Positions 33,477 to 42,692 of a DNA stretch of 64,000 bases are shown in pieces; position 1 is the first letter of the stretch; each line of letters opens with the position of its first letter. The DNA lies in the NCBI RefSeq assembly GCF_004125265.1, contig NZ_RDTE01000003.1:620001-684000 (forward strand), written 5' to 3'. The stretch comes from Streptomyces lydicus. Its GTDB lineage: Bacteria; Actinomycetota; Actinomycetes; Streptomycetales; Streptomycetaceae. Position numbers and translations under genes: made by a program. The notes under the pieces were generated by a model. The model saw nothing but the letters and a program-made list of their open reading frames with translations, was not told the origin of the DNA and made no database searches.

Positions 33477-33935
33477 ATGATGGAGGAATCGACGGTGGCG
33501 GAATCGATGGCGGCGGAACAGGCCGGTCGTCCCGGCGTGGTGGGATCAGCCCCGAACGACGCGCTGTTGCGCTTCTCCCTGAAGCTGGACGGAACGGTGT
33601 CCGGACTCGTCGCGGCCCTCAGTCTGCTGGGAGCCAGGACGCTGGACTCGCTGTTCGGCCTGCCGGTGTGGCTGCACTGGGCCCAGGGGGCGTTCCTCGC
33701 GGTCTACGCCGCCGCCCTTTGGTACGCGGCCACGCATCCGGCCGTCATGCGGCCGATCGCCGTCGCAGCCGTCGTGCTCAACGCCGTATGGGCGGTGGGC
33801 TGCGCGGCCATACTCACCGCCGGAGCGTCGTGGTTCCCGCTCACCGCTCTCGGTGGCGGCTACGCGGGTTTCATCGGTATCGCCGTGGTGGTGTTCGGCT
33901 CGATGCAGTACGCGGGACTGCGACGGGCCGGGTAG
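33477..33935 (+). CDS. Small four-helix membrane protein
   Basis: 152 residues from the ATG at 33477, with AAGAGG upstream; the frame opens earlier but without a better site. After an acidic N-terminal tail (about 1-35) come four hydrophobic helices: the G-L-V-A-A-L-S-L-L-G region, A-V-Y-A-A-A-L-W-Y, V-V-L-N-A-V-W-A-V-G, and I-A-V-V-V-F-G-S-M-Q-Y. Short helices and small loops suggest an integral membrane protein of unknown function. Confidence 0.7.
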   Translation: MMEESTVAESMAAEQAGRPGVVGSAPNDALLRFSLKLDGTVSGLVAALSLLGARTLDSLFGLPVWLHWAQGAFLAVYAAALWYAATHPAVMRPIAVAAVVLNAVWAVGCAAILTAGASWFPLTALGGGYAGFIGIAVVVFGSMQYAGLRRAG

Positions 33936-33990
33936 CCGGGAACGCACTGCAGCACGTGGGGTCGCCCACGCGGCGCCGGGGGACGGCGGG

Positions 33991-34011
33991 TCCGTGTTCC
34001 GTGTTCCGTGT
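33991..34011. repeat. Three tandem copies of TCCGTGT
   Basis: Three perfect 7-bp units between the membrane-protein gene and the end of the truncated LuxR gene. Confidence 0.85.
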
Positions 34012-34047
34012 TCGGGGGCACCGGCCCGCGGGCATGTGCCGTTCGCG

Positions 34048-35817
34048 TCACGACGGTTCGCCGTCGAGCAAGGGCGCCAGCTCGCGTCTGCCGGTGATGC
34101 CGAGTTTCCGGAATCCGCTGGTCAAGTGGTTCTCCACGGTCCGTTGCGTGATGAACAGGGTGTCGGCGATCTCCCGGTTGGTCAGCCCGCGGGCCGCGAG
34201 CACCGCAGCGCGGCGTTCGCGGTCGGTCAATGCCGATATCCCGGCCGTGGGTGTGCGGCGGGGCCGCGCGCCGAGCGCCTGCAGGCGCTCGCGGGCCAGG
34301 TCGGCGAGGCCGACGGCCCCGCACTGCCGGGCGAGGTCCAGCCCGCGACGAGCCGTCTCCCGGCCCAGCCGGGCATGCCCGGCCTCGAAGCGCAGTGTGC
34401 CGTACTCGACGAGTGACCGGGCCTGTTCGAGCGTCGCTCCGGCTTCTGCCAGCAGGCCGACGGAGGTCTCCAACCGCTTCAGGCCCTCGCGGCCGCGCAC
34501 GGCCACGGCGACGGTGCGCAGGCTGATGCCGAGCGTACGAGGGGCACCCCAGGCCTCGGCCTGCTCCAGTTCCTGGTGAGCCAGGCCCGCGGCCAGGTCG
34601 GAATGGCCCAGGGCACGGTGAGCGAGGGCGGCGAGGGACCTCCACGGAAGGATGCCCGGGTTGTCCATCTGCCAGGCGGTCTGGCGGCGTCCGCACTCCA
34701 GCAGGTCCTCCAGGGCGCCGGAGTGATCGCCGTCGGCCAGGCGCATGCGCGCACGCGCCTCCAGCAGGTGCGTCCACTGCCAGACGTCGCCGTACCGCTC
34801 GTGCTCGGCAAGGGCGAGCAGGGGCTCGGCCTCCTCGCGTCGGCCCGCCTCCAGCAGCGCCCGCAGCACACCGGCGAGGGCGAGCGGGATCATGGGGTTT
34901 CCGTGGAAGGCCGAAGCCAGGTCGAGCCAGCGACGTCCCGCGTCGAGGGCGGCAGGAAGGTCGCCGCTGCGGTAGGCCGCTTCGCACCGGCCCATCGCGA
35001 TCAGCGTCTGCGCGGCAGCGGCGTCGCACCACCGCGTCTGCTCGGACAGCCGGTCGAGAATCCGCGCTGTCTCCGCCAGTTGGTCGCACCACACCAGAGA
35101 CAGGACCCCCAGCCCCATCGCGCGGGTGAGGACGTCGTCCTGCGGCAGCGGTCCGTCCAGCGCGTCACGGGCGTACGACGCCACGGTGGCGGCATCGGCG
35201 GGGCGGCCTGCCGCCAGAGCCGACCGGACCGCCGCGGCGGCCCGTTCGCGGGTGCGGTCGCCGCCTGCCGGCAGCGCGGCCGTCCCCTCGCCCGTCCACG
35301 GCCGCTTGTTCACGTCCTCCAGCTCGATCAGCACACGCTGCAGACGCAGGCCGAACACGGCGTCCTCCCGTGGCCTGCCGCTCGCGGTCAGCGACCGGGC
35401 CTCACGGTCGAGGAGTTCGGCTGCCTGGCAGCCGCGCTGGCACCGCTCCAGGGCGTCGGCCAGGACGGGTACCACCTCCAGCCGCGCCGCGGCGGTGAGC
35501 GTGCTCAGCGACGCGCACACGTGGCGGACTGCGGCTGCCGGGTGGGCCGGTGCCTCGGCACGGCCGAGTTCGGCCAGCAGGATCTCCCGCCCGGACGAAG
35601 GGGGTTCGCGCAGCGCACGCCGCAGGTAGGCCACAGTCCTCTCGGAGTCGCCACGTGCCGCGGCCAGGCGTGCGGCGGCACGCAACGCGCCCACCACCCA
35701 GTCCCTGCCGTCGGGCTCGGCAGCGAGCAGATGCCCGGCGACCTCTTCCAGCGGGCGGTCCTGGTCGTGCAGGAGCCGGGCGGTCCGGTAGTGCGCGCCT
35801 GATTCTCTGCGCGTACG
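34048..35817 (-). pseudogene. LuxR/LAL-type regulator, N-terminal ATPase lost
   Basis: About 590 codons resemble only the C-terminal two thirds of a LAL regulator. Conserved sequence starts abruptly at R-T-R-R-E-S-G-A-H-Y-R-T-A-R-L-L-H-D-Q, the region that normally follows the AAA/NB domain. It runs through TPR-like helices to a good LuxR HTH: L-T-D-R-E-R-R-A-A-V-L-A-A-R-G-L-T-N-R-E-I-A, then R-T-V-E-N-H-L. Upstream the frame becomes unrelated Arg/Gly/Pro sequence up to a stop at 36001-36003, and the next gene begins near there, so no P-loop part exists. If translated from the GTG at 35697 it could still bind DNA without ATP control. Confidence 0.75.
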
Positions 35818-36038
35818 GGAGGTGTTGATGACGTCCCCCTCGGATGGGCGGGCGGCCGCGTCGGGCGCAGGCCGCTCGACGGCCCCGAGCGGCGATGTCC
35901 GCCCGCCGGCGCTGTCCCGGCCGCGCCGCGGCGTGCACGGCCCGGGTGGACCGCCGGCCGCGCCCCGCCCTCGGCCGGCGGAGCGGCGGCCGGAGGCCTG
36001 TCACCGCACCAACTTACGTGACCGTCCGACATGCCTGG

Positions 36039-36086
36039 CACCGCTGGTGGGGTCGCCTCGTCCTCGGCATGCCCCCACCAGCGGTG
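36039..36086 (-). terminator. 14-bp perfect hairpin
   Basis: CACCGCTGGTGGGG at 36039-36052 pairs perfectly with 36073-36086, directly after the stop of the minus-strand alpha/beta hydrolase gene at 36091. Confidence 0.8.
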
Positions 36087-36090
36087 AGTC

Positions 36091-36897
36091 TCAGGCGCGG
36101 TGCCGGTCGAGGAAGCCGGTGATGAGCTTCTGCCATTCCTCGGGGCGTTCCACCATGGGCAGGTGGCCGGTGGCGATCTCCGCGAGCTGCGCGCCGGGGA
36201 TGGTGTCGGCGAGCTGGTGGTGCAGGCGGGTGGAGGTGAACCAGTCCTGAGTCGTGGAGATGACCAGGGTGGGCGCCTTGATGTGCGGCAGGTCGTCGCG
36301 GACGTCGGCCCGGGGGGCCAGTTCTGCGTGCTCGGGGGTGCCCTCCGCGACGCTGGCGGCGGTGAATCCGATCGCCTGCTGGATCTGCTCGTCCGGCATC
36401 GCCTGCAGCGCGTCGGCGCCCAGGGCCATCATCGTCAGGTACTCGGCCAGCAGCTCGCGGTCGCCGGACTCGGCCAGCTTGCGCCAGACGGGCAGGGCGA
36501 GCGCGAGCCGGTTGTCCCGGTGGGGGAAGGTGGCGGTCAGCACGAGGGCGGTGACGCGCTCGGGGTGGCGGGCGGCGGCGCGTATGGCGACGGGGCCGCC
36601 GAGGGAGTAGCCGGACACCGCGAAGGTGTCCAGGCCCTCGGCGACGGCGGCGGCGACGAGCTGGTCGGCCAGGTCGTCCAGCTGCAGCGGTGTGGTGGAG
36701 CGGGGGGTGTCGCCGCTGCCGGGGTAGTCGACACCGACGACGGTGTGGCCGGCGGCCAGGCCCTCGAGGATCGGACCGTAGGTACCGGCCACGCTGCTGC
36801 CGGCACCGTGGGCGAGGGCGAGGCCGGGGCCGGAGCCCAGGACGGTGCGGGAGAAGGTCGCTTCGGGCAGAGTGCGTGCTGACATGGTGCGTTCCAT
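36091..36897 (-). CDS. Alpha/beta-fold hydrolase
   Basis: 268 residues (or 264 from the second ATG). Oxyanion region L-A-H-G-A-G-S-S, nucleophile elbow S-G-Y-S-L-G-G-P, acid in S-T-T-Q-D-W, and histidine in A-T-G-H-L-P-M, with E-R-P-E-E-W after it, as in many esterase-lyase hydrolases. There is no signal peptide. It shares its strand with the downstream truncated LuxR gene but is separated by a strong terminator. Substrate unknown. Confidence 0.9.
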   Translation of the reverse strand: MERTMSARTLPEATFSRTVLGSGPGLALAHGAGSSVAGTYGPILEGLAAGHTVVGVDYPGSGDTPRSTTPLQLDDLADQLVAAAVAEGLDTFAVSGYSLGGPVAIRAAARHPERVTALVLTATFPHRDNRLALALPVWRKLAESGDRELLAEYLTMMALGADALQAMPDEQIQQAIGFTAASVAEGTPEHAELAPRADVRDDLPHIKAPTLVISTTQDWFTSTRLHHQLADTIPGAQLAEIATGHLPMVERPEEWQKLITGFLDRHRA

Positions 36898-36960
36898 TCT
36901 TCGTGGAGTGACGAGGAGTAGTGAGGAGTAACGGGCTCACGTGGTTCTTCCGCGCCGCGA

Positions 36961-37158
36961 TCAGGAGCGGATCCGCTCCAGGGCGGGAAGCAGTGCCCGG
37001 CCGTCGGTGGTGAGGGTGTAGGTGGCGGGCCCGGGCGGGAACCGGTCGTGGGTGATGGGACCGGCGTCGAGGAGTTCGCGCAGCCGGCCGGCGAGCATCT
37101 TCACGCTGATGCGGTCGATGGCGGTGCGCAGTTCACCGAACCGTGCGGCCCGGGATCG
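36961..37158 (-). pseudogene. HxlR-family regulator, N-terminal half missing
   Basis: 65 codons match the C-terminal winged helix of HxlR regulators: R-F-G-E-L-R-T-A-I, I-S-V-K-M-L-A-G-R-L-R-E-L-L, then Y-T-L-T-T-D-G-R-A-L-L-P-A-L. The usual first helices, with the Cys-containing N-terminal segment, are absent. The frame runs upstream into the stop of the OYE gene without a start. HxlR proteins often control neighbouring quinone or aldehyde reductases, and this one sits beside an OYE gene. It looks like a deletion relic. Confidence 0.75.
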
Positions 37159-37188
37159 AAGGGGTGGGGAACCGGTCGGGTGTCCCCC

Positions 37189-38259
37189 TCAGCCGGTGAG
37201 GGCGGGGTAGTCGGTGTAGCCGCGGTGGTCGCCGCCGTAGAAGGTGGCCTGGTCCGGGGTGTTGAACGGGCCACCGGCAGCCAGCCGGGCCGGGAGGTCG
37301 GGGTTGGCCAGGAACAGCGCCCCGTAGGCGACCATGTCCGCACTGCCGTCCTCGACCAGCTTCAGCGCGTCCGGACCGGTGGTGTCCGGGTAGGTGAACG
37401 GGTTGAGGACGAACGTGCCGGGCCAGGCCGTGCGCAGCCGTGCGGTCAGGGAACGGTCCGGGCCCTCCATGAGGTGCAGATAGGCCAGGTCCAGAGGGGC
37501 GAGCCGGTCCAGCAGCGCCGCGTAGACCTCGGTCGGGTCGTCCTCGGCGATGTCGTTGTAGACGTTCCCGGGCGAGATCCGCAGGCCCACCCGGTGGCCG
37601 CCGATCGCCTCGGTCACGGCGGTGACGACCTCCACCGCGAACCGGATCCGGCCCTCGGTGTCGCCGCCCCAGGCGTCGGTGCGCCGGTTGGTGTTGGGCG
37701 CGAGGAACTGGTGGATCAGATAGCCGTTGGCGCCGTGGAGTTCCACGCCGTCGAAGCCGGCCTCGATCGCGTTACGGGCCGCGTCGGCGAAGTCGGCGAC
37801 GGTCTGCCGGATCTCCGCCTCGGTCAGCTCCTGCGGCGTCACGAACTCCTTCGGCCCCTGGTGGGTGTACACCTGGCCCTTGGCGGCCACCGGCGACGGC
37901 GCGACGGGTACCAGGCCCTCGGGCAGCAGGCTCGGGTGGCCGATCCGGCCGGTGTGCATCAGCTGGGCGAAGATCGCACCGCCTTCGCGGTGCACGGCGT
38001 CGGTCACCGTCCGCCACGCCTGGACCTGGCCGGGGGTGTGCAGGCCGGGGGTGTCGGGGTAGCCCTGGCCGACCGGCGAGGGCTGGATGCCCTCCGTGAC
38101 GAGCAGCCCCGCGCTGGCGCGCTGCGCGTAATACGTCGCCATCAGCTCCGTCGGCTCGGCGCCGGGCCCGAAAGCACGGCTGCGGGTCATCGGCGCCATC
38201 ACGACGCGGCTGGTCAGTCGCTTGCCGCCCAGGACGATCGGATCGAAAGCAGTGGTCAT
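37189..38259 (-). CDS. Old-yellow-enzyme-type alkene reductase (NemA-like)
   Basis: 356 residues from the ATG at 38259, with AGAGGAAGAG upstream; the longer open frame is not supported. FMN-binding beta strand V-V-M-A-P-M-T-R-S-R, substrate pair in E-L-H-G-A-N-G-Y-L-I-H-Q-F-L, G-A-I-F-A-Q-L-M-H-T-G-R, and C-terminal Y-G-A-L-F-L-A-N-P-D-L are all canonical. It reduces activated C=C bonds (enones, maleimides) or nitro groups with NAD(P)H. It is divergent from a MarR gene with direct repeats in the gap, and a broken HxlR gene lies downstream. Confidence 0.93.
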   Translation of the reverse strand: MTTAFDPIVLGGKRLTSRVVMAPMTRSRAFGPGAEPTELMATYYAQRASAGLLVTEGIQPSPVGQGYPDTPGLHTPGQVQAWRTVTDAVHREGGAIFAQLMHTGRIGHPSLLPEGLVPVAPSPVAAKGQVYTHQGPKEFVTPQELTEAEIRQTVADFADAARNAIEAGFDGVELHGANGYLIHQFLAPNTNRRTDAWGGDTEGRIRFAVEVVTAVTEAIGGHRVGLRISPGNVYNDIAEDDPTEVYAALLDRLAPLDLAYLHLMEGPDRSLTARLRTAWPGTFVLNPFTYPDTTGPDALKLVEDGSADMVAYGALFLANPDLPARLAAGGPFNTPDQATFYGGDHRGYTDYPALTG

Positions 38260-38326
38260 GGTCTCTTCCTCTGGATACGTGACGCTCTGCGGCTCGGGCG
38301 CTCCGTCGCCCGCATCAGCAGATGCC

Positions 38327-38366
38327 TGTCCGAACAAGTAAAAGTAAATCACTGCCCGAACAAGTA
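38327..38366. promoter_or_regulatory. Direct repeat TGyCCGAACAAGTA, candidate operator
   Basis: TGTCCGAACAAGTA (38327-38340) and TGCCCGAACAAGTA (38353-38366) differ at one base and lie 26 bp apart, in the divergent gap close to the OYE start. They could bind the neighbouring MarR protein or the lost HxlR protein. Confidence 0.55.
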
Positions 38367-38509
38367 GATCACCTGCAGGCATTCCCGAGGTCCGCCATGA
38401 AGCACACCACGCCCGCCACCTGGCCGCACGCCAGCGGATCCCGTGCACCCACAAGGGTGCGCCGCCAGGAAAGTAGACTTTAATTGTCCAGACAGCAAAG
38501 TGAGGGAAC

Positions 38510-39085
38510 ATGACACAGCCCGCACCGGAGACCAGAGGGGGTCCCCCGGTACCGGGACAGGAGGCCACCGTCCCGGTACCGGCCGCGGCCGGCGACGGCC
38601 CGATCAGCCACACGATCTTCCGCCTGGCCCGACTGCACCGCATGCTCGCGGGACAGTTCCTGCGCCGCTCCGGTCTCCACCCGGGCCAGGGGCTGATCAT
38701 GATGCACCTGTGGGAACTCGGCGCACAGCGGCAGACGGACCTGGTGCGGCTGATGGACTCCGACGCCGCCACCATGACGCGCACCATCCGGCGCCTGGAG
38801 CAGGCCGGCTTCGTCCGCCGCCGCCCCTCACCCACCGACAGGCGCGCGTCACTCATCGAACCCACCGCCGCGGGCCATGCCCTGCGTCATGATGTCGAGC
38901 AGAGCTGGAGCCGACTCGAGGACCTGGTGGCCGCGGGCCTCTCCATCGACGAGCACACCGCGGCCCTGCACACTCTGGAACGTCTGGAGCGCACCCTCGC
39001 GGAGGCCGCCGCCGACCCCACGTGCCGGCACAAGGCGCGTGGGCGCCCCGCCGGCGGCACGGGGCCGGCCGATGGCCGGGCTTGA
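38510..39085 (+). CDS. MarR-family regulator
   Basis: 191 residues. The winged-helix core reads L-H-P-G-Q-G-L-I-M-M-H-L-W-E-L-G, Q-T-D-L-V-R-L-M-D-S-D-A-A-T-M-T-R-T-I-R, then G-F-V-R-R-R-P-S-P-T-D-R-R-A, the usual D-x-R wing. Tails on both sides (first ~30 and last ~25) are disordered. It is divergent from the OYE gene, its likely target. The ligand is probably a phenolic or electrophilic compound. Confidence 0.9.
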   Translation: MTQPAPETRGGPPVPGQEATVPVPAAAGDGPISHTIFRLARLHRMLAGQFLRRSGLHPGQGLIMMHLWELGAQRQTDLVRLMDSDAATMTRTIRRLEQAGFVRRRPSPTDRRASLIEPTAAGHALRHDVEQSWSRLEDLVAAGLSIDEHTAALHTLERLERTLAEAAADPTCRHKARGRPAGGTGPADGRA

Positions 39086-39697
39086 CGTCACGCTCGACGC
39101 GGCCCGGCACCGCGGGATACGGACGCTTACACCGTTCCGGCATGACAAAACCAATTCCCCGTACGTCACTAGGCGCTTACGCGATCCGCCACCTCACCCG
39201 AGCCGTCCACGCGACGGCCCCTCTGCCGCCCTCCGGGCCGTCGCAGACGCGAGGGGACCGGAAGCGGCGCTCCGGAAGCAGCAGTCCCCTCACCCTCTCG
39301 GCACCCTGCGGTCCGGGGCAGGGTGGAATTACGCGTACCACTACCTGTTCCGCACATACCCGAACCGCGCTGCGGCCGGCACGTATGCCCACGCCTAGCT
39401 AGAGGGCCGGCCCCGCTCAGCGCTGGAGAGAAGCCGAGGGGTTTGACTGCACTGCAGTTCCTCCTGCCACTGCCGCCCACTTCTGACCATCGGTCATATC
39501 GCCACGACCAAGCACAGGAGGCGGGCGTTGTGCCGACGGGCCGGATCACACTCGGCGTGCCGGCGGCGACGCTCCACACCGCGGTGCCCGAGGGCAACCA
39601 CGCCCGTCCCGGACACTCGCAGCAGGGCGGAGGAGAGGATGTTGACCAATGCCGGCCCCGAAAGCCCGGAAGGCGTCGTACGCGCCCGCCCCACGGC
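39086..39697. other. 612 bp without a supportable gene
   Basis: Short frames on both strands (for example from 39142) are Pro/Arg/Ser-rich and lack motifs or a good ribosome site. Confidence 0.45.
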
Positions 39698-40288
39698 TCA
39701 GTGCACCCTTTGGTCGCCGTCGGGCAGATCCTCGACCGTGACCTTGCCCCGCGGCTGTCCGAGTCCGTCCGCCACCGCCCTGGCCAGGCCGTCCGGGTCG
39801 GGGACAGCGGGGACGGGCACCCGCTCGCCCTCCGGGTAACTCTCGATCGCCTTGGTGAAGTAGCTCGGGTCCCAGGCACCGACGGCGCCTCTGACTTCTA
39901 CCGCGCGTACCGTCCTCGCCCCGGTCCGCTGCTTGACCGCGGCGAGGATGCGATCCGACCGGTACTCCCCCGGCACCTGGAAGAGGCTGGCGTGCGCGCC
40001 CACTTTTCCGCCGTTCTGGAGGCGAACGGTCACCGTCAGACAGCTGGTCACGCCGGGATAGACGAGGGTGCCACCAGGCGCGACCTCGCCGACCTGCCCC
40101 TCGGTGAGCCTGATGCTCGCGGCCGCGGGTGTGACGGCCACCGGCGTACGCGCCGGCGATGCCACGGGCCGCGGCGGGAGGGCGCTCGCGGCCGCCGGCT
40201 GAGCCTGGCTCGCGACCACACAAGCAGCCCCCAGGCAAAGGGGCAGCAGTGCTGTGACGGGGGATAACGCCGTGCCGTTTGTTCGCAT
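39698..40288 (-). CDS. Secreted protein of unknown function
   Basis: 196 residues from the ATG at 40288; an ATG nine bases upstream is the alternative. A Sec signal peptide (L-L-P-L-C-L-G-A-A-C-V-V-A-S, cleavage near A-A-A-S-A) is followed by a Pro/Ala linker. A soluble domain of about 130 residues follows: I-R-L-T-E-G-Q-V-G-E-V, V-T-V-R-L-Q-N-G-G-K, Y-R-S-D-R-I-L-A-A-V-K-Q-R-T-G, and S-Y-F-T-K-A-I-E-S-Y-P. The V-x-L-x-N-G pattern suggests a beta-rich adhesion or inhibitor-like fold. Family not recognised. Confidence 0.7.
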   Translation of the reverse strand: MRTNGTALSPVTALLPLCLGAACVVASQAQPAAASALPPRPVASPARTPVAVTPAAASIRLTEGQVGEVAPGGTLVYPGVTSCLTVTVRLQNGGKVGAHASLFQVPGEYRSDRILAAVKQRTGARTVRAVEVRGAVGAWDPSYFTKAIESYPEGERVPVPAVPDPDGLARAVADGLGQPRGKVTVEDLPDGDQRVH

Positions 40289-40585
40289 CCGCCACATCCT
40301 GCCAGGTTTCCGGATGCCGACCTCCGGTATGCGGCAACGGTCGTCAGAAGGTCCTCGTGGCAGCCTGGGGCGAGGACTCGGTCTGCTGCCGTACGCCCGC
40401 AGCGCGGCGGCCGATGATGCGTTGTCGGCCCCAGCTGGACTGCGAAAGCATCCGGCGCATGGAGGATCATCTGGCGGATGACGGCAGACCAAGGGAAGAC
40501 AAGGAAGCTCAGCCCGCCCAACTGACATGCCGAGCACGGATAATTCGGGTGTTTCCCGGTAGCACGCCGCCTGTGCGGGCGGCGT

Positions 40586-40627
40586 CCGCCAAGACGGCTA
40601 CCGCCAGCTGTCAGCCCGTCTTGGCGG
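40586..40627 (-). terminator. 12-bp perfect hairpin
   Basis: CCGCCAAGACGG at 40586-40597 pairs perfectly with 40616-40627. It begins about 10 nt after the stop of the minus-strand ORF at 40638, which supports that ORF's 3' end. Confidence 0.65.
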
Positions 40628-40637
40628 GCTCCTCGGC

Positions 40638-40910
40638 TCACGCTCGGGTCCTGGCGAGGCGCCGGCGCCGAGCCGGGGCCGCCCCCTCCCAGGTCGCGGC
40701 CAGTTCCCGAACACTGTCCGGCGACCGCCCGACCGGCAGGCCGTAGGAGACACCTCGTTCACCTGGTTCCTCTGGTTCCTCTGGTTCCCCGCAGAAGAAG
40801 TCCGGATCCGTGTGCCGTGGTCCCACAGCCCCGTCTCGTCGGCTACCACGCATCCCGCAACCGCGACAGCCGCTCCCGAGGCGGCGCCTCCCCCAGCCAT
40901 GACCAGTCAA
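40638..40910 (-). CDS. Uncertain small ORF, possibly a gene remnant
   Basis: 90 codons. The last half has GC3 bias and forms a plausible helix (S-P-D-S-V-R-E-L-A-A-T-W-E-G-A-A-P-A-R-R-R-R-L). Before it is a 9-bp repeat encoding E-E-P-E-E-P. The first 35 codons look like non-coding Arg/Gly sequence, so only the 3' part of an older gene may survive. A hairpin terminator sits right after the stop. Confidence 0.35.
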   Translation of the reverse strand: MTGHGWGRRRLGSGCRGCGMRGSRRDGAVGPRHTDPDFFCGEPEEPEEPGERGVSYGLPVGRSPDSVRELAATWEGAAPARRRRLARTRA

Positions 40911-41091
40911 CGATCATCACGGTGATGTCCAGTCCCATGGGGGGGGAGGCTACTGATCGTCCCGGATACGGCAGTGCCGCCGCGGTCGGCCTGTGCCGGC
41001 GGAGATTGTCGGCAGGCTCTCACCGTGTCGTTCAGCATCCACCGCGGAAAATCAGCAGACATGGCTTCGGCATCTGCTCGATCATGGGCTG

Positions 41092-41538
41092 ATGTCTGCG
41101 TTCTACCATGTGTGCTTCGTTGTGCCGGACATCGAGAAGGCCATGCAGGACCTTGGGAGGTCCGTGGGGGTCGAGTGGGGTGCTCCGTCAGCTGACCGGC
41201 TGGGCGAATGGGACTTCCGTATCGCCTTCACTCGCGGCGGACCACCGTTCATCGAGCTGATCGAGGGGCCCGCGGGGAGTCCTTGGGATGCCTCGCAAGG
41301 GGCCCGGTTCGACCATCTGGGTTACTGGACCAGTTCTGTCCAGCAGGGTTCGCAGCGGCTGGAAGACGAGGGATTCACCGTTGACTTCTCCGGCTGCCCC
41401 TACGGCCGGCCCTTCGCCTACCACCGCTTGGACAGCATTGGCGGCCGTATCGAGCTGGTGGATGTGGCACGGCAGCCGGCCTTCCTCCAGAAGTGGCATG
41501 GCGATGGAGGCCCCATGCCCGTGATCGACGAGAGATGA
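41092..41538 (+). CDS. VOC-superfamily protein (glyoxalase-like)
   Basis: 148 residues from the ATG at 41092, where the family pattern M-S-A-F-Y-H-V-C-F-V-V-P-D-I begins; the open frame before it is unrelated. Two VOC modules are seen: F-I-E-L-I-E-G-P-A closes the first, R-F-D-H-L-G-Y-W-T opens the second, and G-G-R-I-E-L-V-D-V ends it. His in Y-H-V, Glu in I-E-L, His in D-H-L and Glu in I-E-L fit a metal site. Ends with an L-Q-K-W segment as in many actinobacterial VOC lyase-like proteins. Ribosome site is weak. Confidence 0.85.
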   Translation: MSAFYHVCFVVPDIEKAMQDLGRSVGVEWGAPSADRLGEWDFRIAFTRGGPPFIELIEGPAGSPWDASQGARFDHLGYWTSSVQQGSQRLEDEGFTVDFSGCPYGRPFAYHRLDSIGGRIELVDVARQPAFLQKWHGDGGPMPVIDER

Positions 41539-41702
41539 CAGAAGGTTCGTAGGCCCCGCTGTGTCGTCCCCCTCCCTCATAGGTTTCTTCCTCATGGGTT
41601 CCTCCCCCATAGGCACCCTCCCGCGTGACGCTCCCGCCCGCTCCTTAGCCTTGGGGCAGCCGACGGCAAGAGAGTGCGGACACCTCGGAGGGGACGAAAG
41701 CA

Positions 41703-42692
41703 ATGATGCGGGCACGGATCGCACTTCACGACACCGACTGGACAGTGGCGGAACACGCCTACGGCGACGGGGCGGACACCCTCAAGTGGCTTCGCGACGC
41801 CTGTGGCGAGGACTCGGACCGCGCCGAACGCGCCGTGGAGGTCCTCCACAGCTGTCTGGTCCACCAGGGCAGCGCCTACGCGGGGTCGGCCAAGGCGTAC
41901 CCCGTCCTCGTGGACCTCCTGCTCGATCCCACGGCACCTCGGCGGGCAACCCTCGCCGACCTGCTGCTCGACATCACCATCGGCATCGCGGAGACCGAAG
42001 CCGTGCACCACGAGATCCGTGCCGCCCACGCCCGGGCGACCCCGCGCCTGCTCTCCCTCCTCGCCGACCCGGTCCGTGAAGTGCGCCACCGCGTCGCCTA
42101 CATGACCGGTATGCGCACCGGACATGAGGAGCTTGCCGTACGCGCGCTGGGCGAGCGCGCCCTCAGCGAACCGGACCCGCTCATCGCGGCGGCCATGACC
42201 GGTGGCGTCGCCCGGCATGACATCGCCGACCGCGCCGCATGGCTCTCCGACGCCCTGACTCCTCGTCATATGCCCGCTGTGCGCGCCGCCGCGGCATGGG
42301 GCATCGCCCTGGCCGGGCTGCCGTGGACCGCCGAGGCGACCACCGCCGTCACCGAGGCTTGGGAGCACGGCGACGTGCTCAACGGCGATGTCATCGAAGG
42401 CGAACAGTGGCGCTGGTCGGACAACCCGCTGGCAGAGACGCTGATCGCGATGGCCGATCCGGTCCGTGCGGCGGAGATCTGCCTGCGTTTGGCCCGGTCG
42501 GAAGACGAGGACACCGCTGAGTGCGGTGCCGTCGCCGCCGTGGGCCTCTTGGAGGAACACCCGCACGCGGCCCCGGCGTTCGCCTCGGTGCTCGCCGCCG
42601 TCCGCGCCCACCGGGCCACCCACATCCGCTCTTACGCCGATGACCTCGACGCCCTCACCTCGGCGCACGAGGAGGAGCACACCGCGCGCTAG
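41703..42692 (+). CDS. HEAT-repeat-type protein
   Basis: 329 residues, nearly all helical, with tandem helical repeats: L-L-A-D-P-V-R-E-V-R-H-R-V-A-Y, later H-M-P-A-V-R-A-A-A-A-W-G-I-A-L and A-E-C-G-A-V-A-A-V-G-L-L. The D-P-x-x-x-V-R pattern is typical of HEAT/armadillo-like scaffolds. It has GGAGGGG before the start. There is no signal peptide. Such proteins bind partner proteins; the partner is not evident. Confidence 0.75.
   Translation: MMRARIALHDTDWTVAEHAYGDGADTLKWLRDACGEDSDRAERAVEVLHSCLVHQGSAYAGSAKAYPVLVDLLLDPTAPRRATLADLLLDITIGIAETEAVHHEIRAAHARATPRLLSLLADPVREVRHRVAYMTGMRTGHEELAVRALGERALSEPDPLIAAAMTGGVARHDIADRAAWLSDALTPRHMPAVRAAAAWGIALAGLPWTAEATTAVTEAWEHGDVLNGDVIEGEQWRWSDNPLAETLIAMADPVRAAEICLRLARSEDEDTAECGAVAAVGLLEEHPHAAPAFASVLAAVRAHRATHIRSYADDLDALTSAHEEEHTAR

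Noticed and set aside
39142..39402. Plus-strand ORF with an ATG after the MarR gene
   Set aside because: No ribosome site, Pro/Ser/Arg low-complexity sequence, and competing open frames.
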